NCBI GenBank assembly: GCA_041662785.1
Contig: JBAZRW010000020.1
Location: forward strand, 1 to 16,256
DNA from: Bdellovibrionales bacterium
GTDB lineage: Bacteria > Pseudomonadota > Alphaproteobacteria > UBA9219
Length of the DNA: 16,256 bases
Reading direction: 5' to 3'
Below the pieces are notes generated by a model that was given only the letters and a program-made list of their open reading frames with translations, did not search any database and was not told the origin of the DNA. Made by a program: the position numbers and the translations under genes. Positions 6,119-13,014 of the stretch are shown here, piece by piece. The first letter of the stretch is position 1. Every line of letters begins with the position of its first letter.

Positions 6119-7087
6119 ATGATTACACTTTTTCACCTTGATCACGGTCGGTTAGCTCAAGTGAGTGTTGAGGGCGTTTTAGAGACGCTCCCCGCCGATA
6201 CCCTTTGGGTTGATCTGTATTCCCCTACACGCGACGAAGAAAAAACCGTCGAGCATCTCTTGTCGATTGAAGTGCCAACGCGCGATGAAATGCAGGAAAT
6301 TGAAACATCCAGCCGCCTTTATGTCGATGAAGGCGCCCTCGTCATGACGATGGCGATTTTGAATAAGCCGACGAGCGATGAGCCAGAGGCCGCTTCGGTG
6401 ACGTTTATCCTTGTTCGCAATCGTTTGCTGACAGTGCGCTACGTCGATCCTGTGCCGTTTAGCCAGTTTATCCAGAAAATCAAGAAGCATCCCGTTTTGG
6501 TTCCTTCGGGGGAGCAAGCGCTGCTTGGCCTTTTGGAACAGGTTTCCGATAACCTTGCCGATATCTTGGAAAGTGCCACGACGGATATTGAAGGGCTGTC
6601 GCGTACCATCTTCCGCTCCAACCGCGCCGCCCAAAATCATACGGATTTTAAAGAAGCGATTGATCGCATCGGTCATGTCGGTGATCTGGCGACCAAGGCC
6701 AAGGGCAGCTTGATGAACTTGACGCGGCTTTTGCTCTTTCTTGCGGCGCAATCCGATATCAATAAGGATTCGAAAGACCGCATGAAGACCCTGATGCAGG
6801 ACGCCAACTCCATTGATGAGCATGCGCGCTTCCTTTCCGCCAAGGTCAGCTTTATGCTGGATGCGACGATGGGGTTGATCAATCTGGAGCAAAATAATAT
6901 CATCAAGATGTTTTCTGTTGCCGCCGTGGTTTTCTTGCCGCCGACCCTGATCGCCAGCATTTATGGTATGAATTTCCATGTGTTGCCAGAATTGAGCTGG
7001 GCTTGGGGCTATCCGTTCGCTTTGTTGCTCATGCTCCTTTCCGCCGCGATCCCCCTGTGGTTCTTTTGGCGTAAAAAGTGGCTTTAA
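6119..7087 (+). CDS. corA: CorA-family magnesium/divalent cation transporter
   Basis: A pentameric inner-membrane channel for Mg2+ (also Co2+ and Ni2+ in some members). The 322-residue product has a soluble N-terminal domain (residues ~1-255, ending in a long helix) and two C-terminal membrane segments. The first is followed by the diagnostic YGMNF loop (GMN near residue 284) and the second ends in WFFWRKKWL with a basic tail. The length matches the family. The start is ATG 6119, the first codon after the flp terminator; the upstream ribosome-binding site is weak. The stop codon lies inside the CtrA-like box of the next gene. Confidence 0.95.
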   Translation: MITLFHLDHGRLAQVSVEGVLETLPADTLWVDLYSPTRDEEKTVEHLLSIEVPTRDEMQEIETSSRLYVDEGALVMTMAILNKPTSDEPEAASVTFILVRNRLLTVRYVDPVPFSQFIQKIKKHPVLVPSGEQALLGLLEQVSDNLADILESATTDIEGLSRTIFRSNRAAQNHTDFKEAIDRIGHVGDLATKAKGSLMNLTRLLLFLAAQSDINKDSKDRMKTLMQDANSIDEHARFLSAKVSFMLDATMGLINLEQNNIIKMFSVAAVVFLPPTLIASIYGMNFHVLPELSWAWGYPFALLLMLLSAAIPLWFFWRKKWL

Positions 7088-7115
7088 CACTGTGTTAAGG
7101 TTCTTTCGGTATAAA
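7084..7115 (+). promoter_or_regulatory. CtrA-like box and promoter for the pilin cluster
   Basis: TTAACACTGTGTTAA (7084-7098) is an exact TTAA-N7-TTAA box and also a perfect 7-bp-arm palindrome. TATAAA at 7110-7115 is a good -10 whose -35 position falls inside the box. The expected start point near 7122 leaves a ~73-base leader before the pilin gene. The box overlaps the corA stop codon. Confidence 0.65.
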
Positions 7116-7194
7116 TTGGCCTAAGTTTTTCTAGGGTTATCTCTTAGGCGTTGCCCGAAGAAGATCCAACCGAACCGAAAAAGGGAGAATTTCA

Positions 7195-7779
7195 ATGCTT
7201 GTTAAAAAACTTATGCCCCGCTCAATGCGCGGCTTTACCTTAACCGAAGCCGCGATCGTTCTTGGCATCGTCGGTTTGATCTTGGGTGCGATCTGGGTCG
7301 CAGCGGCGGCTGTGTACACAAATTTGCGTACTTCGACGACGTCGAACCAGTTGCTGCAAATGGTTCAATCTGTGCGTTCACTTCATGCTACGCAAAACAC
7401 TGTTGATGCGGGCTTAACTGGAATGGCGACTGGCTCTCTGCAGATTGCTAAGGCTGGGGGCATACCCAAGGATATGCTTGATAACCCAACAAATCCAACG
7501 AAAGTACGCAGTGTTTGGGGTGGGGATGTCGAAATCGCACATGCCACGACGGATGTGACAGATGACTCCTTTATCATCACATATAAGGCTATTCCTCCTC
7601 AAGCCTGTGCCGATTTGCTGACGCGCAATACCGGTTCTGGGCGTGATGGTGGGTTAAGTGCTGCTGGTGCTGCACTACCGACAATCACAGCGTTCCCCAT
7701 TTCGGTTACGCTGGCTGTAACCACATGCGGTGCTTTGGCAACAAGCGACTTGTCTTTCAAATTCAAGTTGAAGTCATAA
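7195..7779 (+). CDS. type IV prepilin, PilS-like
   Basis: A 194-residue prepilin. After a basic leader, RGFTLTEAAIVLGIVGLILGAIW gives the prepilin peptidase site (cleavage after G13, F+1, E+5) and the assembly helix. The C-terminal part holds two cysteines (C138 and C178) placed to close the D-region loop of a pilin. The overall form fits the major pilin of R64-type IVb pili (PilS family), and a second protein of similar layout follows at 8131. I start at ATG 7195, with AAGGGAG upstream. A strong terminator follows the gene, so it may be the most abundant subunit of the cluster. The family assignment rests on layout and motif, not on alignment. Confidence 0.8.
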   Translation: MLVKKLMPRSMRGFTLTEAAIVLGIVGLILGAIWVAAAAVYTNLRTSTTSNQLLQMVQSVRSLHATQNTVDAGLTGMATGSLQIAKAGGIPKDMLDNPTNPTKVRSVWGGDVEIAHATTDVTDDSFIITYKAIPPQACADLLTRNTGSGRDGGLSAAGAALPTITAFPISVTLAVTTCGALATSDLSFKFKLKS

Positions 7780-7810
7780 GCTAACGTGTCAAGTGTAAGA
7801 AACGAAGAAA

Positions 7811-7840
7811 AGCGGGGGGCTAGTTCCCCCGCTTTTTTTT
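7811..7840 (+). terminator. Rho-independent terminator after the PilS-like gene
   Basis: AGCGGGGG (7811-7818) pairs with CCCCCGCT (7826-7833) around a 7-base loop, followed by a run of T to 7840. Confidence 0.9.
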
Positions 7841-7950
7841 ATGCGCCGTGGGCTTTGGCAGTTAACAAAGTCGTAAGGCGCGTTTGATAGGGTGATGATT
7901 ATTGTTGCCAGAGAGAGAATAAAGCGCTTTCTTAACGTATAAGAAAACAC

Positions 7951-8106
7951 CGTCATTCCCGCGCCCTCGTCCCGCCGCTCTTGCGGCGGGCGAAAGGGCA
8001 AAGTGGGAATCCCGTTTTCTTTTTTTTTGCAAAGAGAAATAAGCAAAGATGACGTTAGCGGATCGAAAACTAAAACAAACGGGATCCCCGCTTTCGCGGG
8101 GATGAC
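7951..8106. repeat. palindromic intergenic repeats, one copy with a hairpin insert
   Basis: The first unit begins CGTCATTCCCGC at 7951 and ends GGGAATCCCG near 8013. Its core is replaced by a second hairpin, CCCGCCGC-TCTT-GCGGCGGG (7971-7990). A reversed standard unit runs from CGGGATCCCCGC to GGGGATGAC (8080-8106). Together they occupy much of the 350-base gap between the PilS-like gene and the next gene. Confidence 0.8.
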
Positions 8107-8130
8107 AAGAGAGGTTATACAAGAGGCTTA

Positions 8131-8727
8131 ATGAAACGTCGTTGGTTGATCAGTGGAGAGTTTTATCTGGCTGCGCCCGTTGTTATCGTTGTGGCGTGTG
8201 CAAGCCTATGGTTTTCCCTTAGCGCCGTGTATGAAAACTATAATCTTGGTCGCGCGTTTAACCAGCTTATCCGCGTTGTGGACGTCGCGCGCGAGATGCG
8301 CGTCGTAGAGGGCGCTTCACCAGAGCAAGCCGTTCAAACGCTGCTAGAACGTCTTGCCGAGCTTGATATCGCCGATGTCAAGACGACGAGCCCCAATTTC
8401 TTGGGCAAAAGCGGAGAACGCGGTTTTAAAAATCCTTGGGGCTATGATGTTGGGGCTTTTTTTTATCCTTCCGCGAAAGCCTTTCGGCTAGAGATGGAGG
8501 TATCGCCCCATGCTTGCCGTCACCTATTGGATATTTATGCCAAGAACATGGCTCCCTTTGGCATTCGCCGCGTGGATGCGCGAGAGCAAGACCCTAACGC
8601 GGCGTGGCGTTTGGTTTATGAGGAGTCCCAACAAAAGGGCGTTGCGCCTCAATTGGGGGCAGAGGCCATCGCCAGTGGCTGCGGCCGTGATGAACATATC
8701 CTGCTGTCATTGACCTTTCTTTTGTAA
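8131..8727 (+). CDS. pilin-like membrane-anchored protein without a standard prepilin motif
   Basis: A 198-residue protein with an N-terminal hydrophobic segment (residues ~12-32, AAPVVIVVACASLWF) after a short basic start, and a soluble rest. The layout parallels the PilS-like protein upstream. There is an NPWGYDVG block (against VWGGDVEI), a PHACRHLL block (against PQACADLL) with C129, and a second cysteine C184 near the end. It lacks the G-F-T-L-x-E cleavage site: the leader reads LISGEFYL, with no E at +5. It could be a minor or anchored pilin that is not processed, or a pilus accessory protein. The start ATG 8131 has AAGAGG 4 bases upstream. Confidence 0.7.
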   Translation: MKRRWLISGEFYLAAPVVIVVACASLWFSLSAVYENYNLGRAFNQLIRVVDVAREMRVVEGASPEQAVQTLLERLAELDIADVKTTSPNFLGKSGERGFKNPWGYDVGAFFYPSAKAFRLEMEVSPHACRHLLDIYAKNMAPFGIRRVDAREQDPNAAWRLVYEESQQKGVAPQLGAEAIASGCGRDEHILLSLTFLL

Positions 8728-8816
8728 AAAGAGGGCTACAGCGCGATAAATTAAGGTTTTTTAATCCTTTCTTGCTATTCTGGATATAGCTTAAGTCAGA
8801 TAAAATGATTTAAAAA

Positions 8817-8901
8817 ACGGGATCCCCGCTTTCGCGGGGATGACGGTAGAGGGGCTAATTTAAACATAAACCCCGTCATGCCCGTGAAAACGGGCATCCA
8901 G
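8817..8901. repeat. inverted pair of palindromic intergenic repeats
   Basis: One unit runs from ACGGGATCCCCGC to GGGGATGACGG (8817-8845). The second, reversed, runs from CGTCATGCCCGTG to CGGGCATCCAG (8874-8901). Nothing else is evident in the 8728-9015 gap. Confidence 0.85.
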
Positions 8902-9015
8902 TTTGTTTTTCTTTTTTCATGATCACTTTATCGGAGATAGGCTGCAGACTAGGGAAGGCGCGTTGTTCCTTTGAAAAAAAAGGGGGGACGACGCCAAAAG
9001 GAGTAAAGGCGCTTT

Positions 9016-9597
9016 ATGTATCTGTTCGTTTATGTTTTTCTGTTGATGTCGGTGATGGGCCTTTACACCCAGCTTTTTGTGCTGAGCACCTCGCGCATGG
9101 CCGAAAACCAAAAAGGTGTGGCCGAGATTATGTTGGTCTGGCATGGTGCGGCGTACAAAAAGGCGAAGAGTGCTACGACTTCTCCGCTTACAGATTGTTA
9201 TTTATATAATGGTGGCTGGGGCGCTGCCTGCGGAAATGTAATTGACTCAACCGTGTTGCCTTCGGGCTACCAGTTGGCAAATCCAAGCTTTCTGTTTCGC
9301 TCTTATGTTTATACATCAGGTAGCACGCGTTACGTCGTGACCTATGTGCCCCCACCTCCAGCGACGAACACGCTTGGCTATTCGGCGCAGCAGATTTTGG
9401 CGCAGATGCGTAACACCGATTTTCCCAAGATTTCCTATGGCGGCGTAGCGACGACATCTTGTAATGGCACAAATGGACATTGGTTGGTGACGAATGAACT
9501 TTCTGTGACGGGGGGGACTACTCGGCAAGTGTGTTATCCTATGGATCCGATTGTGCTTGACGGTTCGGCAGGGATTATTTCGATTTTGGGAAGTTGA
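9016..9597 (+). CDS. PilM-like type IV pilus protein
   Basis: A 193-residue protein with one N-terminal membrane segment (residues ~3-22). A polar region SRMAENQKGVAEIMLVWHGAA follows, and then a soluble part rich in T, S and G. The arrangement of N-terminal anchor, short helix, -LPSGYQL-, and -RYVVTYVPPPP- resembles PilM of R64-type thin pili, whose exact function is unknown. Position between a PilS-like and a PilV-like gene supports this. Four cysteines could form two disulphides in the periplasm. The ribosome-binding site AAAAGGAG lies 12 bases before ATG 9016, slightly long. I cannot exclude another minor-pilin family. Confidence 0.6.
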   Translation: MYLFVYVFLLMSVMGLYTQLFVLSTSRMAENQKGVAEIMLVWHGAAYKKAKSATTSPLTDCYLYNGGWGAACGNVIDSTVLPSGYQLANPSFLFRSYVYTSGSTRYVVTYVPPPPATNTLGYSAQQILAQMRNTDFPKISYGGVATTSCNGTNGHWLVTNELSVTGGTTRQVCYPMDPIVLDGSAGIISILGS

Positions 9598-9641
9598 TAG
9601 GGGCGTGACCCCGCAAACAAAGACATGAAGGAGAGACGACC

Positions 9642-10958
9642 ATGATGCGTATTGGCAGACTGAACGGAAAAGGCAAACGCGCGGGCTTTACGCTGATTGA
9701 GCTGGCGATTGTTCTGGCCGTGACCTCGCTTCTCACCGCGGGCCTGTGGCGCATGATGTCCAGTGGCAGCACGCAGCTCCGCGATCAAGCCGCAGCGGAT
9801 CAGCATAAAGAACTAATCAAAGCCGTACGTGGTTATTTGGCGAGTTCAGATGGAGCTTCTGTTCTTTCAAAAGCGGCAGCGAATACCACATTTGCTCTTG
9901 CTCTTGATGGCGCTGTTGATGGAAGCGTTGTTGGGGCGACGGCAGCGAATTTCAGTGCCTTTGTTAATTTTCTTCCTGCTGGGACGGGGGTGGATACAAC
10001 CAATTCGTACAATCAAACATATCAAGTGAAGGTTTTAAAGGATGCCCAGCCTGCCGGAACTCCACCTGATAGTTACTCCTTTATGATCAAGACGTTTAAT
10101 GGCGACACCATTCCCGATACATCGGGCGGGCGCATCTCTAGCATGATCGGCGGCGATGGCGGGTTTGTGTATGCTGCCAATGTTTGTGGTGCTAATTTTG
10201 CCTGTGGTGCGTATGGGTCTTGGTCTGCGAATCCAACAACCACCTATCTGTTGGCGACCGCTGCTGGCCAAGTCGCCTCGCGCACCTTTGTCGGCATGAA
10301 CGCCTCTCTTAACGCCCCTTGGCTCGCACGATTGCCTGTGGATGGGGATGCGAATATGAGCGGCATCGGTGATTACAATACCGTCCAAACCGATATCTCG
10401 CTGGGTGGGAAAATTATGTATGGTGGTGTTGGAACGGGGACAGTAGGAGGCACAATAAATAACTTACGGCGTCTTTACTTAGAGAAACCAGCCGCAGACG
10501 ATGCATCCAATAGCGCTGCCCTAGAAGTAAATGCTTGCAGGCCGCTTGCGCCAGGTAGTGCTACGTGCAAGGATGCTGTATCAATCATAGGCGGTGTTAA
10601 TGTTGATGGTTTTTTAAAAGCATCCAGCTTGTACGCAGGCATGTTTATTTATGATACGTCCGACAGCCGAAAAAAGCATGACATCGCACCGATCAAAAAT
10701 GCGTTGGACAAGTTTAATGAACTGAATGGTTATAGTTTTGTGATGAATGGCGGTAAAGAAACGAAGTATGGTGTTATCGCGCAGGAAGTCGAAAAGGTCT
10801 TTCCAGAGGTCGTTTCCACGGATGATGCGGGATACAAGTCTGTTGATTATATGGGGTTGATCGGGCCGCTTGTTGCCGCCGTGAAAGAGCTAAAGCAGGA
10901 GAATGAGGCGTTAAAGGCGGATGTTGCTCTGCTTAAGAAAAAGGTGGGGCGTAAGTAA
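9642..10958 (+). CDS. PilV-like prepilin fused to a Peptidase_S74 tailspike-type chaperone
   Basis: A 438-residue protein. Residues ~1-40 form a classic prepilin start: basic leader, KRAGFTLIELAIVLAV with cleavage after G and E at +5, then the assembly helix. Residues ~40-330 are a G/T/N/S-rich region suited to an extended, beta-rich, exposed tip. From residue ~338 the sequence is TSDSRKKHDIAPIKNALDKF, then YGVIAQEVEKVFPEVV, then VDYMGLIGPLVAAVKEL, then a coiled-coil tail. This is the intramolecular chaperone of phage endosialidases and tail spikes (Peptidase_S74), which trimerises and cuts itself off before the serine of the SD-R-K motif (here S340). AAGGAG lies 8 bases before ATG 9642. The predicted product is a trimeric pilus-tip adhesin matured by self-cleavage. 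A bidirectional terminator follows at 11355. Confidence 0.88.
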   Translation: MMRIGRLNGKGKRAGFTLIELAIVLAVTSLLTAGLWRMMSSGSTQLRDQAAADQHKELIKAVRGYLASSDGASVLSKAAANTTFALALDGAVDGSVVGATAANFSAFVNFLPAGTGVDTTNSYNQTYQVKVLKDAQPAGTPPDSYSFMIKTFNGDTIPDTSGGRISSMIGGDGGFVYAANVCGANFACGAYGSWSANPTTTYLLATAAGQVASRTFVGMNASLNAPWLARLPVDGDANMSGIGDYNTVQTDISLGGKIMYGGVGTGTVGGTINNLRRLYLEKPAADDASNSAALEVNACRPLAPGSATCKDAVSIIGGVNVDGFLKASSLYAGMFIYDTSDSRKKHDIAPIKNALDKFNELNGYSFVMNGGKETKYGVIAQEVEKVFPEVVSTDDAGYKSVDYMGLIGPLVAAVKELKQENEALKADVALLKKKVGRK

Positions 10959-10994
10959 GGCCAACGTGCCTATGAACTGATCAGCGCCCCTTCT

Positions 10995-11340
10995 GTCATC
11001 CCCGCGCTTTCCTCCTTTCGTCATCCCCGCGAAGGCGGGGATCCAGCGCCGAGTGTCTACGAGGCGCATAAAGAAAACAAAGGTAACGACATCCTTTTGT
11101 TTTTAGACTCATCCGCGCCACAGACACCGCGCAGCTGGATCCCCGCCTTCGCGGGGATGACGCTAAAGGCAAATGTTTCCATAAAATACCGTCATCCTCG
11201 ACGAGCTTTGCGATAGCAAGGCGAAGAGCGGGGATCCAGCTGCGCGGCGTCTGCCGCGCACATGACTTATACGCCTCGCTAGCCTGCCCCGTGCTTGACA
11301 CGGGGCTCGGTGCAGGATTTCCCGCCTTTGCGGGGATGAC
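10995..11340. repeat. cluster of palindromic intergenic repeats
   Basis: This fills the gap after the PilV-like gene. It contains a half unit GTCATCCCCGCG (10995-11006), a full unit CGTCATCCCCGCG...GGGGATCCAG (11019-11046), a reversed full unit (11135-11162), a unit with a longer divergent core (11190-11239), and a reversed degenerate unit (11311-11340). A separate GCCCCGTG/CACGGGGC hairpin lies at 11286-11306. A perfect 20-bp inverted repeat links 11127-11146 with 11228-11247. No gene is evident. Confidence 0.85.
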
Positions 11341-11354
11341 AAGGGGGGGGGATG

Positions 11355-11388
11355 AAAAAAAAGGGCGGCCCATAGGCCGCCCTTTTTT
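11355..11388. terminator. bidirectional Rho-independent terminator
   Basis: GGGCGGCC-CATA-GGCCGCCC with a run of A before and a run of T after, so it works on both strands. It separates the converging PilV-like gene and the secreted-protein gene. Confidence 0.92.
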
Positions 11389-11404
11389 ATAAAATGTTCA
11401 GACT

Positions 11405-11800
11405 CTATTTAACGCCGTACTTTGTGCAAACCACTTGGCATGTTCCCGTAGCGCCGCTAATGGGTTGGACGCAGCATTTGGGGATCATGGTCAGGCCGGT
11501 TTCATTTCTAGGAAGCTTCTTGGTCGTCAAGCAAAGACCGCTGTCTAGTCCCATGCTCGTTTCAAAAAAGCCCCTTGGATTTGAAAGCCTCATGCGGTTT
11601 GTTACGCAGGTTGAGGCAATAGAAAGGGCCGTTTCTTCGACCATTTTTTTTGACTCTGTGCTTGTAAGGGGGGGGCAGGTAAAACTAGGTGTGCATTCGT
11701 AAGAGCCAAACGTCGGTGATGAATCATTCACTTCCAGTGCCATCGCAGGGATCGCTGTGGCCATCAAACTGACGGTGAGGAGGAGGGGGGCAAGGCGCAT
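11405..11800 (-). CDS. small secreted cysteine-rich protein, function unknown
   Basis: A 131-residue product. It begins with a clear signal peptide: MRLAPLLLTVSL then a hydrophobic core and A-M-A before LEV, with cleavage near residue 21. The mature ~110 residues hold eight cysteines, including an adjacent pair (PKCCVQP), which suggests four disulphides and a periplasmic or extracellular location. I do not recognise the family. I chose ATG 11800 over the longer frame from 11848 because the signal peptide starts there and AGGGA lies upstream. The gene converges on the pilin cluster and is divergent from rluD; a link to pilus function is only positional. Confidence 0.7.
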   Translation of the reverse strand: MRLAPLLLTVSLMATAIPAMALEVNDSSPTFGSYECTPSFTCPPLTSTESKKMVEETALSIASTCVTNRMRLSNPRGFFETSMGLDSGLCLTTKKLPRNETGLTMIPKCCVQPISGATGTCQVVCTKYGVK

Positions 11801-11919
11801 GGGAACATCCCTTTCTAAGTCAAAAAAACGAGAGGACCAAAACCGCACGGCCTTTCCTTACGAAAAGTGCGAATCCTGACGCTGGTCATTCTAGGCCAAG
11901 TCGCGCTATAACTCAAGTC

Positions 11920-12915
11920 ATGAGCGAAAATCCAACTCTATCCATCGAAACGCCGGAAGCAGGTCGCCTTGATAAGTCTCTGGCCGCCGCTTTGGCCGCG
12001 CATGAGGTTGCGGCGGGCCTTGGCCTGTCCCGTGTGCGGGTTCAGGCCTTGATCAAAGAGGGCTGCGTTGTGTCGGCGGATGGCGGCAAGGCCGTCCTTG
12101 ACCCCAACCATCCCACGCAGGCTGGCGATAGGTACAGGGTCACGCTTCCCACCGCCGTGGCCGCCACGCCTCTGGCCGAGGCCATCCCCTTGGACATTGT
12201 GTTTGAGGATGAGGACATGCTGGTCATCAACAAGCCTGCGGGGCTTGTGGTGCATCCTGCCGCTGGCAATTGGGATGGCACGCTCGTCAACGCGCTGTTG
12301 GGGCATTGTGGGAACAGCCTGAGTGGCATCGGCGGCGTGGCGAGGCCCGGAATCGTCCATCGCCTTGATAAGGACACCAGCGGCCTGATGGTTGTGGCCA
12401 AGAACGACTTTGCCCATCAAAAACTAACCGCGCAATTTTCGGATCGCAGCTTAAGCCGCGTTTATCAGGCTCTCATTTGGGGCGTTATGCACCCGTTGAA
12501 GGGCGAGATCGAAGGCGCGATTGGCCGCCACCCAAGGTCGCGGCAAAAGATGGCCGTCGTTCCCTATGGCGGAAAGGAAGCCCTGACGCATTATGAAACG
12601 CTAGAGATATTCTCTACCTTCGTTTCCTTACTGTCGTGCAAGCTGGAGACGGGGCGCACGCACCAGATTCGCGTGCATTTGGCCTCGGTTCATCACCCTG
12701 TGGTGGGCGATCCCCTGTATGGCACGCGCAAGAAGATTGAGGGCGAGAAAAAGGATCGTGGCATCGTGGCGCTTTTGCACGATTTTCCGCGTCAGGCGTT
12801 GCACGCGGGCGAGATCACGTTCATCCACCCCCGCAGCGGTAAGCGGCTGAAGTTCAAGGCTTCCTTGCCTTCGGACATGAAGGCGTTGTTAAAAAGCCTA
12901 AAAAGCGCTAAATAA
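11920..12915 (+). CDS. rluD: ribosomal large-subunit pseudouridine synthase, RluD type
   Basis: RluD converts uridines 1911, 1915 and 1917 in helix 69 of 23S rRNA (E. coli numbering) to pseudouridine. The 331-residue product has an N-terminal S4-like RNA-binding domain (residues ~15-80, GLSRVRVQALIKEG) and the RluA-family catalytic domain. The latter includes LVINKPAGLVVHPAAGN, the catalytic motif HRLDKDTSGLMVVAK (catalytic D near residue 152), and GRTHQIRVHLA. The start is ATG 11920; TATAAC at 11907-11912 is a possible -10, which would leave almost no leader. rpoH follows about 100 bases downstream on the same strand without an obvious terminator between them. Confidence 0.92.
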   Translation: MSENPTLSIETPEAGRLDKSLAAALAAHEVAAGLGLSRVRVQALIKEGCVVSADGGKAVLDPNHPTQAGDRYRVTLPTAVAATPLAEAIPLDIVFEDEDMLVINKPAGLVVHPAAGNWDGTLVNALLGHCGNSLSGIGGVARPGIVHRLDKDTSGLMVVAKNDFAHQKLTAQFSDRSLSRVYQALIWGVMHPLKGEIEGAIGRHPRSRQKMAVVPYGGKEALTHYETLEIFSTFVSLLSCKLETGRTHQIRVHLASVHHPVVGDPLYGTRKKIEGEKKDRGIVALLHDFPRQALHAGEITFIHPRSGKRLKFKASLPSDMKALLKSLKSAK

Positions 12916-13014
12916 AGGCCTTCAGGCTTTAGCCTTCGGGGCGTCTTGTCTTAGTTTTGTCATGATGATGAAATATGATTTCCTTCATTGCTTTTTAACA
13001 ACAGGTCTCCACTC

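Noticed and set aside
6179..7090. Long minus-strand frame opposite corA
   Set aside because: It is the antisense shadow of corA; the plus-strand product has the full CorA fold and GMN motif.
8751..8764. TTAA-N6-TTAA after the pilin-like gene as a further CtrA box
   Set aside because: The spacing is 6, not 7, although TATTCT lies 25 bp after it; too weak to claim.
10995..11340. Possible CRISPR array
   Set aside because: The repeats are palindromic, alternate in orientation, vary in sequence and have irregular spacing; there are no uniform spacers and no cas genes.
9642..11355. Possible shufflon at the 3' end of the PilV-like gene
   Set aside because: No repeated 19-bp sfx-type sites, no partial C-terminal coding cassettes and no recombinase gene are seen; the downstream repeats are the general intergenic family.
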